Shown: positions 7,966 through 16,666 of the stretch, one piece after another
How positions within the stretch are numbered: position 1 is the first letter of the stretch
Layout of the letters: every line of letters begins with the position of its first letter
From: a virus
Virus record (IMG/VR): IMGVR_UViG_3300031601_001390
Location: 1-20,783 of that record
DNA length: 20,783 nucleotides
Strand: one strand, 5' to 3'
Made by a program: the position numbers and the translations under genes
Notes under the pieces: model-generated
What the model was told of the DNA's origin: nothing
What the model saw: the letters and a program-made list of their open reading frames with translations, nothing else
Databases searched by the model: none

Positions 7966-8387
7966 TTTACGACGCCCGATATTATGAGGAGCTGCTCGAC
8001 GATCTCTATGATGGGATCGAGGGCCTCAATGTCGCTGGTTACCGCTGGGATGACACTGACGGCTGGGAGCGTTCGCGCGGCCCGCTGCTCGATGGCGCTC
8101 CCGCTCACCACCTTGAGTTCTGGATCGACCTCGGCGGATCTAAGCTCGACGGATCGCAGATGGTCCACGAGTCGAGTGTCCTCTACTCGGTGAGGTACCA
8201 GCAGGAGGAGGATCCCCGCAGTCAGGGGATCGCTCAAGCGTCCATCCGAGACATGATGATGCACCTAATGAGGTGGGGCCGCCAGGATGGCGTCAGGACT
8301 CGACCCATCAACTCCCAGATCGCCGCCACCGCAGACTACATGATACTCACCGTTTCTTTCGAGACTCGCATCCCCTGGAGGCCATAA
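7962..8387 (+). CDS. Putative tail terminator / minor tail protein
   Basis: This 141-residue protein starts with TTG at 7962, supported by TTGGGAGG ending eight bases upstream and by the TTGA overlap with the previous stop. The alternation of strands and helices (YYEELLDDLYDGIEGL helix; HHLEFWIDLGG strand; SSVLYSVRYQ strand; DMMMHLMRWG helix; DYMILTVSFETRIPW C-terminal strand) resembles the small alpha/beta tail terminator proteins that cap the tail and join it to the head. Size and location before the tail tube gene agree. There is no decisive motif. Its TAA overlaps the next ATG by one base. Confidence 0.55.
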   Translation: MIYDARYYEELLDDLYDGIEGLNVAGYRWDDTDGWERSRGPLLDGAPAHHLEFWIDLGGSKLDGSQMVHESSVLYSVRYQQEEDPRSQGIAQASIRDMMMHLMRWGRQDGVRTRPINSQIAATADYMILTVSFETRIPWRP

Positions 8388-8887
8388 TGGCTAGCCGCAC
8401 ATCCGCTCTACTTGTCCTCGCCTTCTCGGCTGTCACAGCCCCGGACGACCCCTATGAGGGACCGGGCAACAACTTGAAGATCGAGAATGACACCAACGGC
8501 CGGCGCTGGTCGCAGGGCAACGGCTCTGGCCAGGTAGATAGTGTCCTTCGTCGCGACGGCACACTGGCCGGAGGTGGGTCCGATAGCTACGATCTGCTCG
8601 CCGCTGGTGGCTTGGTTGACGCGCAGAACCAGCCCATCGACGCCGATGAGGCTAAAGTCTTGATCATCAAGTGCGTCACCGGCTCAATCACAGTGAAGAA
8701 TCCGGCGGCCAACGGGCTCGATTGCTTCACCGCCGCGTCAGAGGGCATCGCCCTGACGGCAGGACAATCCTTCGCTTTCGACCTTGGGGCACTCGGTCTC
8801 GACGTCGCGACCAACTCAAAATTCGACATCGCTGAAGTCGGGGCTGTGGGCGCGACCTACATCCTTGGCCTGGCTGTCGCTCAATAG
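8387..8887 (+). CDS. Conserved-type phage structural protein, function unknown
   Basis: The open frame extends upstream to 8273, but the real start is ATG 8387 (166 residues): GGAGG at 8377-8381 lies five bases before it and it overlaps the previous stop by one base. The body has a pattern I associate with a phage structural family of unknown role next to tail genes: SYDLLAAGGLVDAQNQPI, then VLIIKC, then LTAGQSFAFD and a C-terminal YILGLAVAQ. It is beta-rich with few charged residues. The N-terminal ALLVLAFSAVTA is hydrophobic but has no basic start typical of a signal peptide. It probably belongs to the virion (tail or neck); the exact position is unknown. Confidence 0.6.
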   Translation: MASRTSALLVLAFSAVTAPDDPYEGPGNNLKIENDTNGRRWSQGNGSGQVDSVLRRDGTLAGGGSDSYDLLAAGGLVDAQNQPIDADEAKVLIIKCVTGSITVKNPAANGLDCFTAASEGIALTAGQSFAFDLGALGLDVATNSKFDIAEVGAVGATYILGLAVAQ

Positions 8888-8896
8888 GAGGATCTC

Positions 8897-9388
8897 ATGA
8901 GCGTTGTCAACGCTAATTTCACCGACGGTGTCATCACTACCACGGACGACGGCGGCAACAGCGCCACGCTACTCCTGGCGGAGGGAGATTTCTCCCTCAC
9001 CTATGACGCTCAGGATGGTCGTGAAGGCACCGTCAGCCAGACCAGAGGTAAGGTCAGCGGGGCCCGAAAGGCAGCGCGCCGACTAGGCTCTATCAGCATG
9101 TCGGCTAAGCTGGCCGCGCCAAACAGCAACTTCGCGAAGCTGGTCGCTGGTCAGACGGCTGGCTACGTCTCCGTGACGCTGGATCTCGGCGATCTCAATG
9201 GCGTCGACTGGGACTTCTCTTTTGATTACGGCGCCGAAGCTCGCGCATACTACGGTGAGGACGCCGTCTTTGGTGAGGTCACTGTCACCGAGAGCGACCC
9301 ATCCACGGTCGCGTTCACCGCCGAGCTGCTCGGCCCCATCTACTCTGCGGATTCCACCGGGGTAACCACCCTAGTGAGCTCCCGCTAG
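8897..9388 (+). CDS. Putative major tail (tube) protein
   Basis: This 163-residue protein has an excellent AGGAGG site before ATG 8897. It is rich in beta strands separated by Gly/Asp turns (TLLLAEGDFSLTYD, SVTLDLGDLNG, DFSFDYGA, VAFTAELLGP) and has a basic patch (GKVSGARKAARRLG, about 51-64), which suits a tube-forming subunit. It lies two genes before the tape measure and directly before the tail assembly chaperone, the usual place of the major tail protein in siphoviruses. It is at the small end for the family. The call comes from position and composition. Confidence 0.6.
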   Translation: MSVVNANFTDGVITTTDDGGNSATLLLAEGDFSLTYDAQDGREGTVSQTRGKVSGARKAARRLGSISMSAKLAAPNSNFAKLVAGQTAGYVSVTLDLGDLNGVDWDFSFDYGAEARAYYGEDAVFGEVTVTESDPSTVAFTAELLGPIYSADSTGVTTLVSSR

Positions 9389-9410
9389 TCCATGTCTTGA
9401 GGAGGACAAT

Positions 9411-9899
9411 ATGGAAGATATGAACATCGACGAAATCATGGCGGGCTTTGAGGTCGCCAAGGTGAAGATCGGGAAGCTTGAGGTCGAGCTCATCAAGCCT
9501 AGCCCGCTCTTCAGCCTGGCCGTCTCACACACTCAGACCCAGATTGACGGCGCGACCAAGGGGCAGAAACTAGCGTGGGCTGCGGCTTCACTCGCGGCAT
9601 GTTGGCCGAAGGATAGAGCCTGGCCGATCCAACCAAGGCCTCGCCCCTGGGGAGCCGGCGTAAAAGTTGAGACGTACGGCCACAAGGTCTTCGATGATCT
9701 TCTTCTCGGCGGCTGCGACCTCGGCGAGGTCCTCACCGCTGGGACTAGCGCGCACCGTCTCGCTGTCGAGTCGCTGCTCAGCCAGAGTGAGCTACAGGCA
9801 GCGCGGGATTTATTGCGAGCCCGTCTGGAAGATATCTCCAGGCGGCCTACAGAATCTGCCGAGACTACGGACAGCCCCCCGATTGGTGGGACGGACTAG
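9411..9899 (+). CDS. Tail assembly chaperone (zero-frame product, gpG-like)
   Basis: This 162-residue protein is preceded by GAGGAGG five bases from ATG 9411. It is soluble, begins with an acidic segment (MEDMNIDEIMAG) and contains a helical C-terminal region (LAVESLLSQSELQAARDLLRARLEDI, about 116-142). It sits between tail tube and tape measure, where lambda gpG and its equivalents lie. Those proteins bind the tape measure during tail assembly and are made both alone and as a longer frameshifted form. The last residues after about 143 are low-complexity (Ser/Thr/Pro/Gly), as expected if the functional C-terminus is in another frame. The frameshift product is given as a separate entry. Confidence 0.65.
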   Translation: MEDMNIDEIMAGFEVAKVKIGKLEVELIKPSPLFSLAVSHTQTQIDGATKGQKLAWAAASLAACWPKDRAWPIQPRPRPWGAGVKVETYGHKVFDDLLLGGCDLGEVLTAGTSAHRLAVESLLSQSELQAARDLLRARLEDISRRPTESAETTDSPPIGGTD

Positions 9900-9958
9900 A
9901 TAACGGCACACAGGGCACCCTCCTTGCGGACCTGGAGAGGCGCACGAGGGTGAAATGA
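9411..9958 (+). CDS. Tail assembly chaperone, -1 frameshift product (gpGT-like)
   Basis: A second frame is open from 9791 to its TGA at 9956-9958 and has no ATG, GTG or TTG start, so it can only be reached by frameshifting. Slipping back one base at C CCC CCG (9875-9881) joins the first 157 residues of the chaperone to a 25-residue extension, DWWDGLDNGTQGTLLADLER and five more residues, 182 in total. The extension is rich in Trp, acidic and basic residues, unlike the Ser/Thr/Pro zero-frame end. Its TGA overlaps the ATG of the next gene (ATGA at 9955-9958), the same junction used elsewhere in this operon; without the frameshift a 55-base gap would remain. Siphoviruses commonly make a gpGT-like protein this way. 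The exact slip site is inferred. Confidence 0.65.
9875..9881 (+). promoter_or_regulatory. Putative -1 ribosomal slippery site
   Basis: The heptamer C CCC CCG fits X XXY YYZ, with CCC and CCG read in the zero frame (Pro156, Pro157). After slipping back, CCC CCC allows re-pairing except at one third position. The overlapping -1 frame has its last upstream stop at 9788-9790, so a slip anywhere between 9791 and 9899 would work, but this is the best heptamer. Confidence 0.55.
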
Positions 9959-10479
9959 CCACAGTCAGATCAGGAGCCAGCAAAATCAAGATCGGGGACG
10001 CGGCAGTGGTCGCTCACCTGGATCAGATCTCCAGCGGTGCCGCGTCGAGTTTCATCGCTCGCGCTAAAAAAGAGCTAGAGGGCATCAAGACCAGCGCCAT
10101 GCAGCGCTGGCCAAGAAGGACCGGCAAGAGCGCAAATTCGTTCGTGGTCGGGTCCCACGTCACCCCGAGCGAGATCAAAGTCCAGCTGACCAACACTAGC
10201 GGCTATGCTTTTTATGTGCGCTGGAGCGTCCGGAGTAAAGAGGGCATCGACGCCCAGATCGAGCGGGCAGCTGCTCGCGGCCTGACCGGCGCAACGCAAG
10301 CCACTCTCCGCGCTCGCGAGCAACGGCGTCTCTGGAGATGGCATGGCAAAGGAGCGCCCACAGATAAGCTCGCCGGTAAATCGGCCTGGATCACTCTGAT
10401 AAGGCGGCCAGCCAAAACGGCCCTCAAGGCGCTCATCCCAGAGCTGCAGGCCGACCTCATCAAGATCGCCGGGAGATAA
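9955..10479 (+). CDS. HK97-gp10-like tail completion protein
   Basis: This 174-residue protein contains a segment typical of the HK97 gp10-like / minor tail completion family: a helix (SFIARAKKELEGIKTSAMQRW) followed by PRRTGKSANSF, then two strands ending in the YAFYVR motif at about 82-87. The family lies at the head-tail interface or tail end. The C-terminal half is strongly basic (LRAREQRRLWRWHGKGAPT, then TLIRRPAKTALKAL) with helices. It begins inside the frameshift stop (ATGA). Such genes normally come before the tail tube gene; here it lies between chaperone and tape measure. Family placement comes from motif pattern only. Confidence 0.55.
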   Translation: MTTVRSGASKIKIGDAAVVAHLDQISSGAASSFIARAKKELEGIKTSAMQRWPRRTGKSANSFVVGSHVTPSEIKVQLTNTSGYAFYVRWSVRSKEGIDAQIERAAARGLTGATQATLRAREQRRLWRWHGKGAPTDKLAGKSAWITLIRRPAKTALKALIPELQADLIKIAGR

Positions 10480-10481
10480 TC

Positions 10482-13373
10482 ATGGCAGCCAGCGACACAA
10501 TCAGGCTCACGTACACTGCGGAGATAAAGGATCTCAAGAAGAGGCTCGCGGAGATCCCAGAGGTCACCGCGGCCGAAGCTCGAAAGATGGTCAATGAGCT
10601 CAACAAGAGCGTCAAATCCGTTGAGCGCGGCCAGGACAGGATCGCCAAGGCCAGTCAAAAAGCTGGCAAGAGCATCTCGACGAACATGAGCAGCATCAAC
10701 GCGAGTGTCAACAGGGCGGCCATTGGGTTTGCCGCGCTCGGCACCGCTGCCGTCGCCGCGCTTGGTGTGGCCTCGTTGTCGGTGGGATCTGAATTCGAGT
10801 CGCAGATGGCCAAGGTGCAGGCCGTCACCGGCGCGACGTCCGAGGAGATGGCGCGGCTCGAAAAGAAGTCACGCGACATGGGTAAGACGACCCTATTCAG
10901 CGCGACCCAATCCGCGCAGGGCATAGAGGAACTCGGCAAGGCTGGCCTAACCACATCAGAGTCTATCACGGCTCTTGACTCTGCCCTGTTTTTTGCTGGT
11001 GCGACTGGTCAGGAGATCAACGAGAGCTCAACAGTTCTAGTCTCGACGATGAAGCAATTCGGCCTGGAGGCCTCAGACGCCACTAGGATCACTGACGTCT
11101 TCAGCCTTTCGATGAGGACCTCCCTCTTTGACGCCGAGTCACTAAGCGAGGCTATGAAGAAGGCGGGCACCACCGGCTCTGGCTTCGGCATGACGCTGGA
11201 AGAGACGACGGCCGCCCTGGCTGCGTTTGCCGATCTTGGCTTGGCTGGTTCCGTCATTGGTACCAATTTCAATTCGATGATGATCGCCGCGGCCAAGGGT
11301 ACCCAGCAAAGCGCCGCCGCGCTCAAAAAGTATGGGCTTGTCCAAGACGACATCAACCCAGAGCTGCACACCGCAGGTGAGCTCCTGCAGATCGTCGCAG
11401 ACCACAGCATCACCGCCGGCGACTCGATCCGGATCTTTGGCACGAAGGCTGGAGCCAACATCGCCAAGATCGGCGAGTCCATCAGATCTGGCAAGACCGA
11501 CATCGAGGGCTACACGGCGGCGCTGGTAGACTCGGCGGGCACCACGGCTAAGGCGTACGACATCATCTTGGACACGGTCTCAGCCAGGATGCAGATCGTG
11601 GGGTCGTCCGCTCAAGACCTGCTCATCACCATATTTGATTCTTACGCCGCACCGCTCACCGAGGTCCTTGATGAGATCCCTGCGTTCATCGGGCAGGTCA
11701 CTACCGCTTTCGAGGCCAGCTCCGATGAGATAGAGGCGCTGACCGGTGAGGCGCTAGGCAACCTCAGCGACTGGCTCAAGAACGAGGGGCCACAGTTTGC
11801 CGAGTTTGCCGCTGACACGGCCGTCGCGATTGCCGAGGTCTCGGTAGAACTCTCTAAGGTCCTGCCCTACCTCAAGGATATCTCGATCCTAGTGGGGACA
11901 GCGTTTGCGGCGGCCAAGGTCTACCAGATGGCTAAGGCTGTGAAGGCGGCCACGCTGGCTATCAGAGCGTTCGGGGTCTCTGGGGTAGCCGCTATGGGTC
12001 CCGTGGGCATTGCAATCGCCGGCACGGCTGCTGCGGCTGCTACTTTGATGATTATTTTTGATGGAATGGAAAAAAAGATCATAGCCCAAGAGCGCAGGGC
12101 CATGAGCTCGGGACAGGAGCGACTGAATCTGATCGATGCCGAGATGGCAGCGCTAGATAAAAGAGAAAAGCAGATCGAGATGTCGCTAATCCTCAATGGG
12201 CGCCTCCGCGAAAATGACGCTAAACAAAAAAAGGCACTAGTCGAGTGGGAGTGGGCCGCACAGGCCGCGACGGCAGTGTTCGGCGAGAAAAACGCAAAGA
12301 ACGCCAAAGACCTCCAAATGAAGGAAATGGCTGGAATTATCCGCAAGCAGCAGCTTCTCGGATATGAGCGACAGAACGAAGTAGAATCGATGGAGGCGCG
12401 AGCAGCCCACACTGCGGAGCTGAAGGAGCAGCAGAAAGCCGCCGAAAAACTAGCCAAGGAGCTGGGTAAGCCTATCGTGATCCCGACTTTCTCCGGCGAC
12501 GGGCCCGAAGGGCCAGAAGGGCCAGAGGACAATACCGAGCAGATCAAAGCCCAAGAGCAGCTCGCCGCCATGGCCCAGCGCGCCTCGGATGCCACGCTCA
12601 CCGCTAGCCAGCTTATTCAGATCGAGCGGGAGCGCGAGATCGACCAGCTGATGGAGCTGGGCAAGGTCAGCGGAGACATGGCTCTGGCAGAGGTGGCCGC
12701 CGCTGATGTCAGGGCAGAGGCAGAGGTTAGACTCGCAGATCTCCGGACGGAGCTGGCTAAGAGGCAGGACGCAGAGCGACAGGCAGCGCTTGACGCCAGC
12801 ATGGCCGCAGACGCTGAGCTCTACGACGCTAAGGTATCACTGGCCCAGAGCTCGCTAGGGACGATCGAGTCTCTTGCTCGTCGCGCGTCGCAGGCCGAGG
12901 GTGAGCACGCGATGCTCTCCTTCGTGATCGCGCAGGCCTCAGCCGTGAGTCAGATCGCGATCAACACCATAGTCGCGGCCTCTCGCTCACTTGCCGAGCT
13001 CGGTCCAATAGCTGGTCCGATTGCCGCAGTTGGCATGGGGATAGCAGGTGCTGGACAGGCGGCTGCGGTGCTGTCAGAGAGCCCTCCATCATTCTACACG
13101 GGTGGCTTCACATCTGCTGCACAGTCGCCGGACGCCATACCGGCGACCCTGCATCCCGACGAGGCGGTCCTCAACAAGACCGGCCGAAAGGAGATGGGAG
13201 ACGACGCCATCAGGCGTGCTAACCGTGGACAGTCTGACTCTACGCCCTCCATGACCTTTCGGGTCGACGGCCGAGAGTTTGGCTCGATCTCGGCTCGGCA
13301 AGCTCGGCAAGGTGGTAGACTGTCAGAGGAGCTAACACGTAGGTCAGGCCGGCTAGGCAGGAGAGCGAGATAA
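10482..13373 (+). CDS. Tail tape measure protein (TP901 type)
   Basis: This 963-residue protein is the largest in the tail core apart from the tip protein. Residues about 100-400 carry the TP901-type tape measure core: FESQMAKVQAVTGATSEEMA, then the AKKAGTTGSGFGMTLEETTA-like helical repeats, and NFNSMMIAAAKGTQQS. Hydrophobic stretches at about 79-102, 497-527 and 816-865 fit the membrane-interacting segments usual in this family. Residues about 540-670 and 690-780 are coiled-coil-like, separated by a GPEGPEGPE linker at 674-682. The C-terminus has the common SFYTGGFT and HPDEAVLNK segments. At about 0.15 nm per residue it would set a tail near 140 nm. GGGAG lies six bases before ATG 10482. 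Confidence 0.92.
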   Translation: MAASDTIRLTYTAEIKDLKKRLAEIPEVTAAEARKMVNELNKSVKSVERGQDRIAKASQKAGKSISTNMSSINASVNRAAIGFAALGTAAVAALGVASLSVGSEFESQMAKVQAVTGATSEEMARLEKKSRDMGKTTLFSATQSAQGIEELGKAGLTTSESITALDSALFFAGATGQEINESSTVLVSTMKQFGLEASDATRITDVFSLSMRTSLFDAESLSEAMKKAGTTGSGFGMTLEETTAALAAFADLGLAGSVIGTNFNSMMIAAAKGTQQSAAALKKYGLVQDDINPELHTAGELLQIVADHSITAGDSIRIFGTKAGANIAKIGESIRSGKTDIEGYTAALVDSAGTTAKAYDIILDTVSARMQIVGSSAQDLLITIFDSYAAPLTEVLDEIPAFIGQVTTAFEASSDEIEALTGEALGNLSDWLKNEGPQFAEFAADTAVAIAEVSVELSKVLPYLKDISILVGTAFAAAKVYQMAKAVKAATLAIRAFGVSGVAAMGPVGIAIAGTAAAAATLMIIFDGMEKKIIAQERRAMSSGQERLNLIDAEMAALDKREKQIEMSLILNGRLRENDAKQKKALVEWEWAAQAATAVFGEKNAKNAKDLQMKEMAGIIRKQQLLGYERQNEVESMEARAAHTAELKEQQKAAEKLAKELGKPIVIPTFSGDGPEGPEGPEDNTEQIKAQEQLAAMAQRASDATLTASQLIQIEREREIDQLMELGKVSGDMALAEVAAADVRAEAEVRLADLRTELAKRQDAERQAALDASMAADAELYDAKVSLAQSSLGTIESLARRASQAEGEHAMLSFVIAQASAVSQIAINTIVAASRSLAELGPIAGPIAAVGMGIAGAGQAAAVLSESPPSFYTGGFTSAAQSPDAIPATLHPDEAVLNKTGRKEMGDDAIRRANRGQSDSTPSMTFRVDGREFGSISARQARQGGRLSEELTRRSGRLGRRAR

Positions 13374-16300
13374 TGGGCATAGATAAATCAGGTGACAGTC
13401 TTCGAGGGATCCTAGTCCCTGACTCTAGGCGCGAGTTCTGGGCTGGGCAATCCGGCGAATTTTCCGCCGGAGCCAAGATCTCCAAGCTCAACTCAATGAG
13501 CCCGATAGCCGGGATCCCGCTGCCGAGCCAGAGCGGAGCTATGGGCCTCAGGGCGAGCGGTCCGCAGACCAATATCCTCTACACGCTCACCAATAAGGGA
13601 GGTCTCCCTGGCACAGACGAGTGTGGGATGCTCTGGAGCGACACCGACGGATCTGGTTACCGTGGTTGCGATCTGCCTAACGTCTCTACGGCCTTCGAGC
13701 CCTTGCCTCAAGCCGGCAAGGTGCTTAGGACGCCCCATATCAAGGCCCTGCCAAACGGTAAGCTCATCAAGACCTACTGGAGTGACGGCGTAGGTGTAGA
13801 GGTACGAGTCAGGGATCCCGACACAACTACCTGGGGCGCTGCTGTACTAGTGCACGCTGAGACCGCCACGAATCCACGGCCCTGCCTCCAGATCATGCCA
13901 GGTGGGAGGGTCCACCTCTACGCCTTTGAAGCGCTGGACGCGACCACGCTCCAGATCATCCTTTATTACTCGGACGACGACGGGGCCACTTGGGGAAATG
14001 TGGGGTACGTGCTGGCCGACTCGATAGATCTCGCCACCTACACCAATTATTACCGCATCAGGACTGGCTACATCAACGGTCAGATGATCATGATGCTGCA
14101 CCTTAAGTTGCCAGCGACGCCAGCAGCCCGAGACGACGTCCTCTCTCAGTGGGCTAGCTCGGACGGTGGGCACTACTTCTCCGAGGTGTACACTCAGAGC
14201 GGCGTCGATGAGGACAACGCAGCCGCTAGCCCAGAGATAGTCATAGACCAGGGCGTCATCCTGGTGGGCTATATCAGAGCCACTGATAACGGTCATGGCA
14301 CCGACCAGATCCACGCAGAGTGGAGGCGACTCGGCACGGCGTGGTACCGCTACGACTACGCTCCGGTGCTCGGCACCACCTACGCCACCGCCGCGGCTAG
14401 GGAGTGGGGCGTACTCACCGCCGCAAAGATAGACGCCTCATTTTTTGCTTTCTGGGCCGACGATGATGGGAGCCTATATTGCACGGGCAAGGACTACACC
14501 ACGGGCGCAGCGTCAATTATGCGCTCCATCGATCACGGAGCCACATGGATAGGCACAGGGACGACAGCACGCTTCACTTCATTAGGTCAGTGCTGGTGGG
14601 ATCACAACTCGACCGCTGATATACCGCTCCACTTCGCGGCCGTTGCTTGGCGGGGCAAGTCCGTAATAGTCACCGGCTGGAAGCGAGCAGGAGCCCAAGA
14701 GGACGCGATAGGTGTCGTCTACTTGGGCGGCTGGCAAACAACGACAATGGCAAACAGGACCTCTATCCTGCGGCCTACGCACAGGAGAGGCTGGGAGCGT
14801 CCTGGCTACTCTACATCTATGCCAGACGGCACCGGCGTTTGGGCCAAGGCTGGAGCTGGTCTAGCGGTTATAAGTGCAGACATCTATCTTGTCTTGACGC
14901 CAACGGCCGTTCAGACTGTCACCTACAGCACGTCACCTGTCGCCACTCTCGGCCAGGGCCTCAATGCAGAGTGGGCTCTGCAGCGGGCAGCAGGCGTTGG
15001 CTCGTCCCCACGGATGCAGTTGGAGCTCACCGAGGCAGGGCTACCGCAGAAGGGGTATGGCATCTATGTCAAGCTCACGGACACGCACGCCCAGCTCTGG
15101 GACATGCATGTGTTCCCTGCTATGATCAGTGAGGTGCTACTCCCTGACACCTCCACCGGTTTTTATCGGATCAGGATGGCCCTTCGGTCTGACAACGGGA
15201 GCGCTCAGATAGCACCGCATGACACCACGGCAGACACTGTCTGGACTACCATCGGCAGATCCACCGCACTCACTGACAGTGGGACCCACAGCGGTAATCT
15301 AATCGAGTGGGGCATGGACGGAGGCGGGACGAGCGCCTGGATCGAGTGGCATTACTCGGCCGGCTCCTACTCATCAGCGGCTACTTGGACGGCCGGTCAA
15401 GCCACGCGCTCTCGCTATCCTCGGCCCGTGCTGGGATCTCCTGTCTGGTTTGGCCTGGGTGTCTCCTTGTCGGCTGACACAGGCCCTACCGTAGTAGGGG
15501 ACGAGTGGGTGACGACTCCGACAGCAGAGTATCCGGTGAGCAATTTGGACCCAACGGTCGAGCCAAGCCCGAGACACCCCTGGAGGTCAAGGCTCTATAA
15601 CGATATGACCTCGTTGGCCATTGATGAGATCAGGCTCGCCTGGACGCTCGGCGACGTAGATGAGTACGGGATGAGCAGCCTATGGGGCATGTGGATAGAC
15701 GGCGCTAACTGCGCAGGACTCGGCATCTACCTCTACTATGGAGGGGCATGGCATCATGTCAAGACTACCGGGTACGACACCTTCTCCGGGGTTAAGGCTG
15801 GTAGCACCCTGAGAGTGAATATCGGCGGGGCCGAGTCAGGAGGTAATAAGTGGCGTAGAGGTGAACTCGATGGGGCTGGCGTTGAGTCGGTCACAATGAT
15901 TGTCAACGCCTCAGACTGGGTCGGCAAGATAAAAACCAATCGCCCGGGCTCTACTTTTATTGACATCCCAAACAAGTCGATGAGATTCGCGGCCACGATA
16001 GAAGGCAACAGTGTGCTCTTAGTGGCCGCTCCGATTGTGAGGCTCTGGCCGAAGAGGCATCTGATCCTCATTAATCTGGACGACTACGACAAGGAGATCC
16101 AGGGCGTTCAGATCAGGATCACCAAGCAGCCGAGGGTGAGGCCGCGGTCACCGGGCAACCCCTATGATGGATATTTCGAGATCGGGAAGGTGGTCTTTGG
16201 GCCCATCTGGGCCTGGGGGCGTGACTACTCTTGGGGTCGCTCCATTGGATACGAGGTCTCGCAAGACATAGTCACCGCAGAGGACGGCACTAGAATAGTC

Positions 16301-16666
16301 CGCGCTCTCGCTCCTATGCGGCGGATAGTCGAGATGAGCTGGGCCGACGGGGTAGATGAGTGCTCACACCTGTCCGAGGATCTACCCGACTACGTGTCGT
16401 TCAAGGATGCTGGCTCAGCTGTCTCGTTCCTCAACGACACTCCTCTAGATATCGCCGACGAGGTGAGGCAGCTGCAGGGTGCTTATACGCCCGTCGTCTA
16501 CGTGCCCATTATCCCGAGGGACAGCACCGGAGACTATGACCAGTGGGGGCAAGGTGGTGTCTATGGCCGCATTACCGAGAGCGTGAGCGTTGACACAGTG
16601 CTAGGTCAAGAGGGTGTCGACGAGCTAATGAGACTCTCTAAGCTCGTGATTGAGGAGGAGATCTAA
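13373..16666 (+). CDS. Tail-tip protein with sialidase-like Asp-box repeats
   Basis: This 1097-residue protein starts one base into the tape measure stop (TAATG). Its N-terminal half carries repeated Asp-boxes (S-x-D-x-G-x-x-W/F): SDDDGATW at 200-207, SSDGGHYF at 262-269 and SIDHGATW at 385-392, with a degenerate ADDDGSLY at 362-369. These mark blades of sialidase-like beta-propellers, so residues about 110-470 probably form a propeller that could bind or cut surface glycans. The C-terminal half (about 500-1000) is beta-rich and Trp-rich, compatible with lectin-like or tail-tip domains. Placed after the tape measure, it is a good candidate for a distal tail or receptor-binding protein. No sialidase arginine triad is assigned, so enzyme activity is not claimed. 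Confidence 0.75.
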   Translation: MGIDKSGDSLRGILVPDSRREFWAGQSGEFSAGAKISKLNSMSPIAGIPLPSQSGAMGLRASGPQTNILYTLTNKGGLPGTDECGMLWSDTDGSGYRGCDLPNVSTAFEPLPQAGKVLRTPHIKALPNGKLIKTYWSDGVGVEVRVRDPDTTTWGAAVLVHAETATNPRPCLQIMPGGRVHLYAFEALDATTLQIILYYSDDDGATWGNVGYVLADSIDLATYTNYYRIRTGYINGQMIMMLHLKLPATPAARDDVLSQWASSDGGHYFSEVYTQSGVDEDNAAASPEIVIDQGVILVGYIRATDNGHGTDQIHAEWRRLGTAWYRYDYAPVLGTTYATAAAREWGVLTAAKIDASFFAFWADDDGSLYCTGKDYTTGAASIMRSIDHGATWIGTGTTARFTSLGQCWWDHNSTADIPLHFAAVAWRGKSVIVTGWKRAGAQEDAIGVVYLGGWQTTTMANRTSILRPTHRRGWERPGYSTSMPDGTGVWAKAGAGLAVISADIYLVLTPTAVQTVTYSTSPVATLGQGLNAEWALQRAAGVGSSPRMQLELTEAGLPQKGYGIYVKLTDTHAQLWDMHVFPAMISEVLLPDTSTGFYRIRMALRSDNGSAQIAPHDTTADTVWTTIGRSTALTDSGTHSGNLIEWGMDGGGTSAWIEWHYSAGSYSSAATWTAGQATRSRYPRPVLGSPVWFGLGVSLSADTGPTVVGDEWVTTPTAEYPVSNLDPTVEPSPRHPWRSRLYNDMTSLAIDEIRLAWTLGDVDEYGMSSLWGMWIDGANCAGLGIYLYYGGAWHHVKTTGYDTFSGVKAGSTLRVNIGGAESGGNKWRRGELDGAGVESVTMIVNASDWVGKIKTNRPGSTFIDIPNKSMRFAATIEGNSVLLVAAPIVRLWPKRHLILINLDDYDKEIQGVQIRITKQPRVRPRSPGNPYDGYFEIGKVVFGPIWAWGRDYSWGRSIGYEVSQDIVTAEDGTRIVRALAPMRRIVEMSWADGVDECSHLSEDLPDYVSFKDAGSAVSFLNDTPLDIADEVRQLQGAYTPVVYVPIIPRDSTGDYDQWGQGGVYGRITESVSVDTVLGQEGVDELMRLSKLVIEEEI

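Noticed and set aside
8273-8386. Upstream extension of the gene at 8387
   Set aside because: The extra residues are Arg/His/Pro-rich shadow sequence of the previous gene, and the strong GGAGG and one-base overlap place the start at 8387.
11921-12601. 226-codon open frame on the - strand within the tape measure
   Set aside because: Its Ser/Ala/Ile-rich product is the reverse of the coiled-coil coding region, and there is no start site or ribosome binding site to support it.
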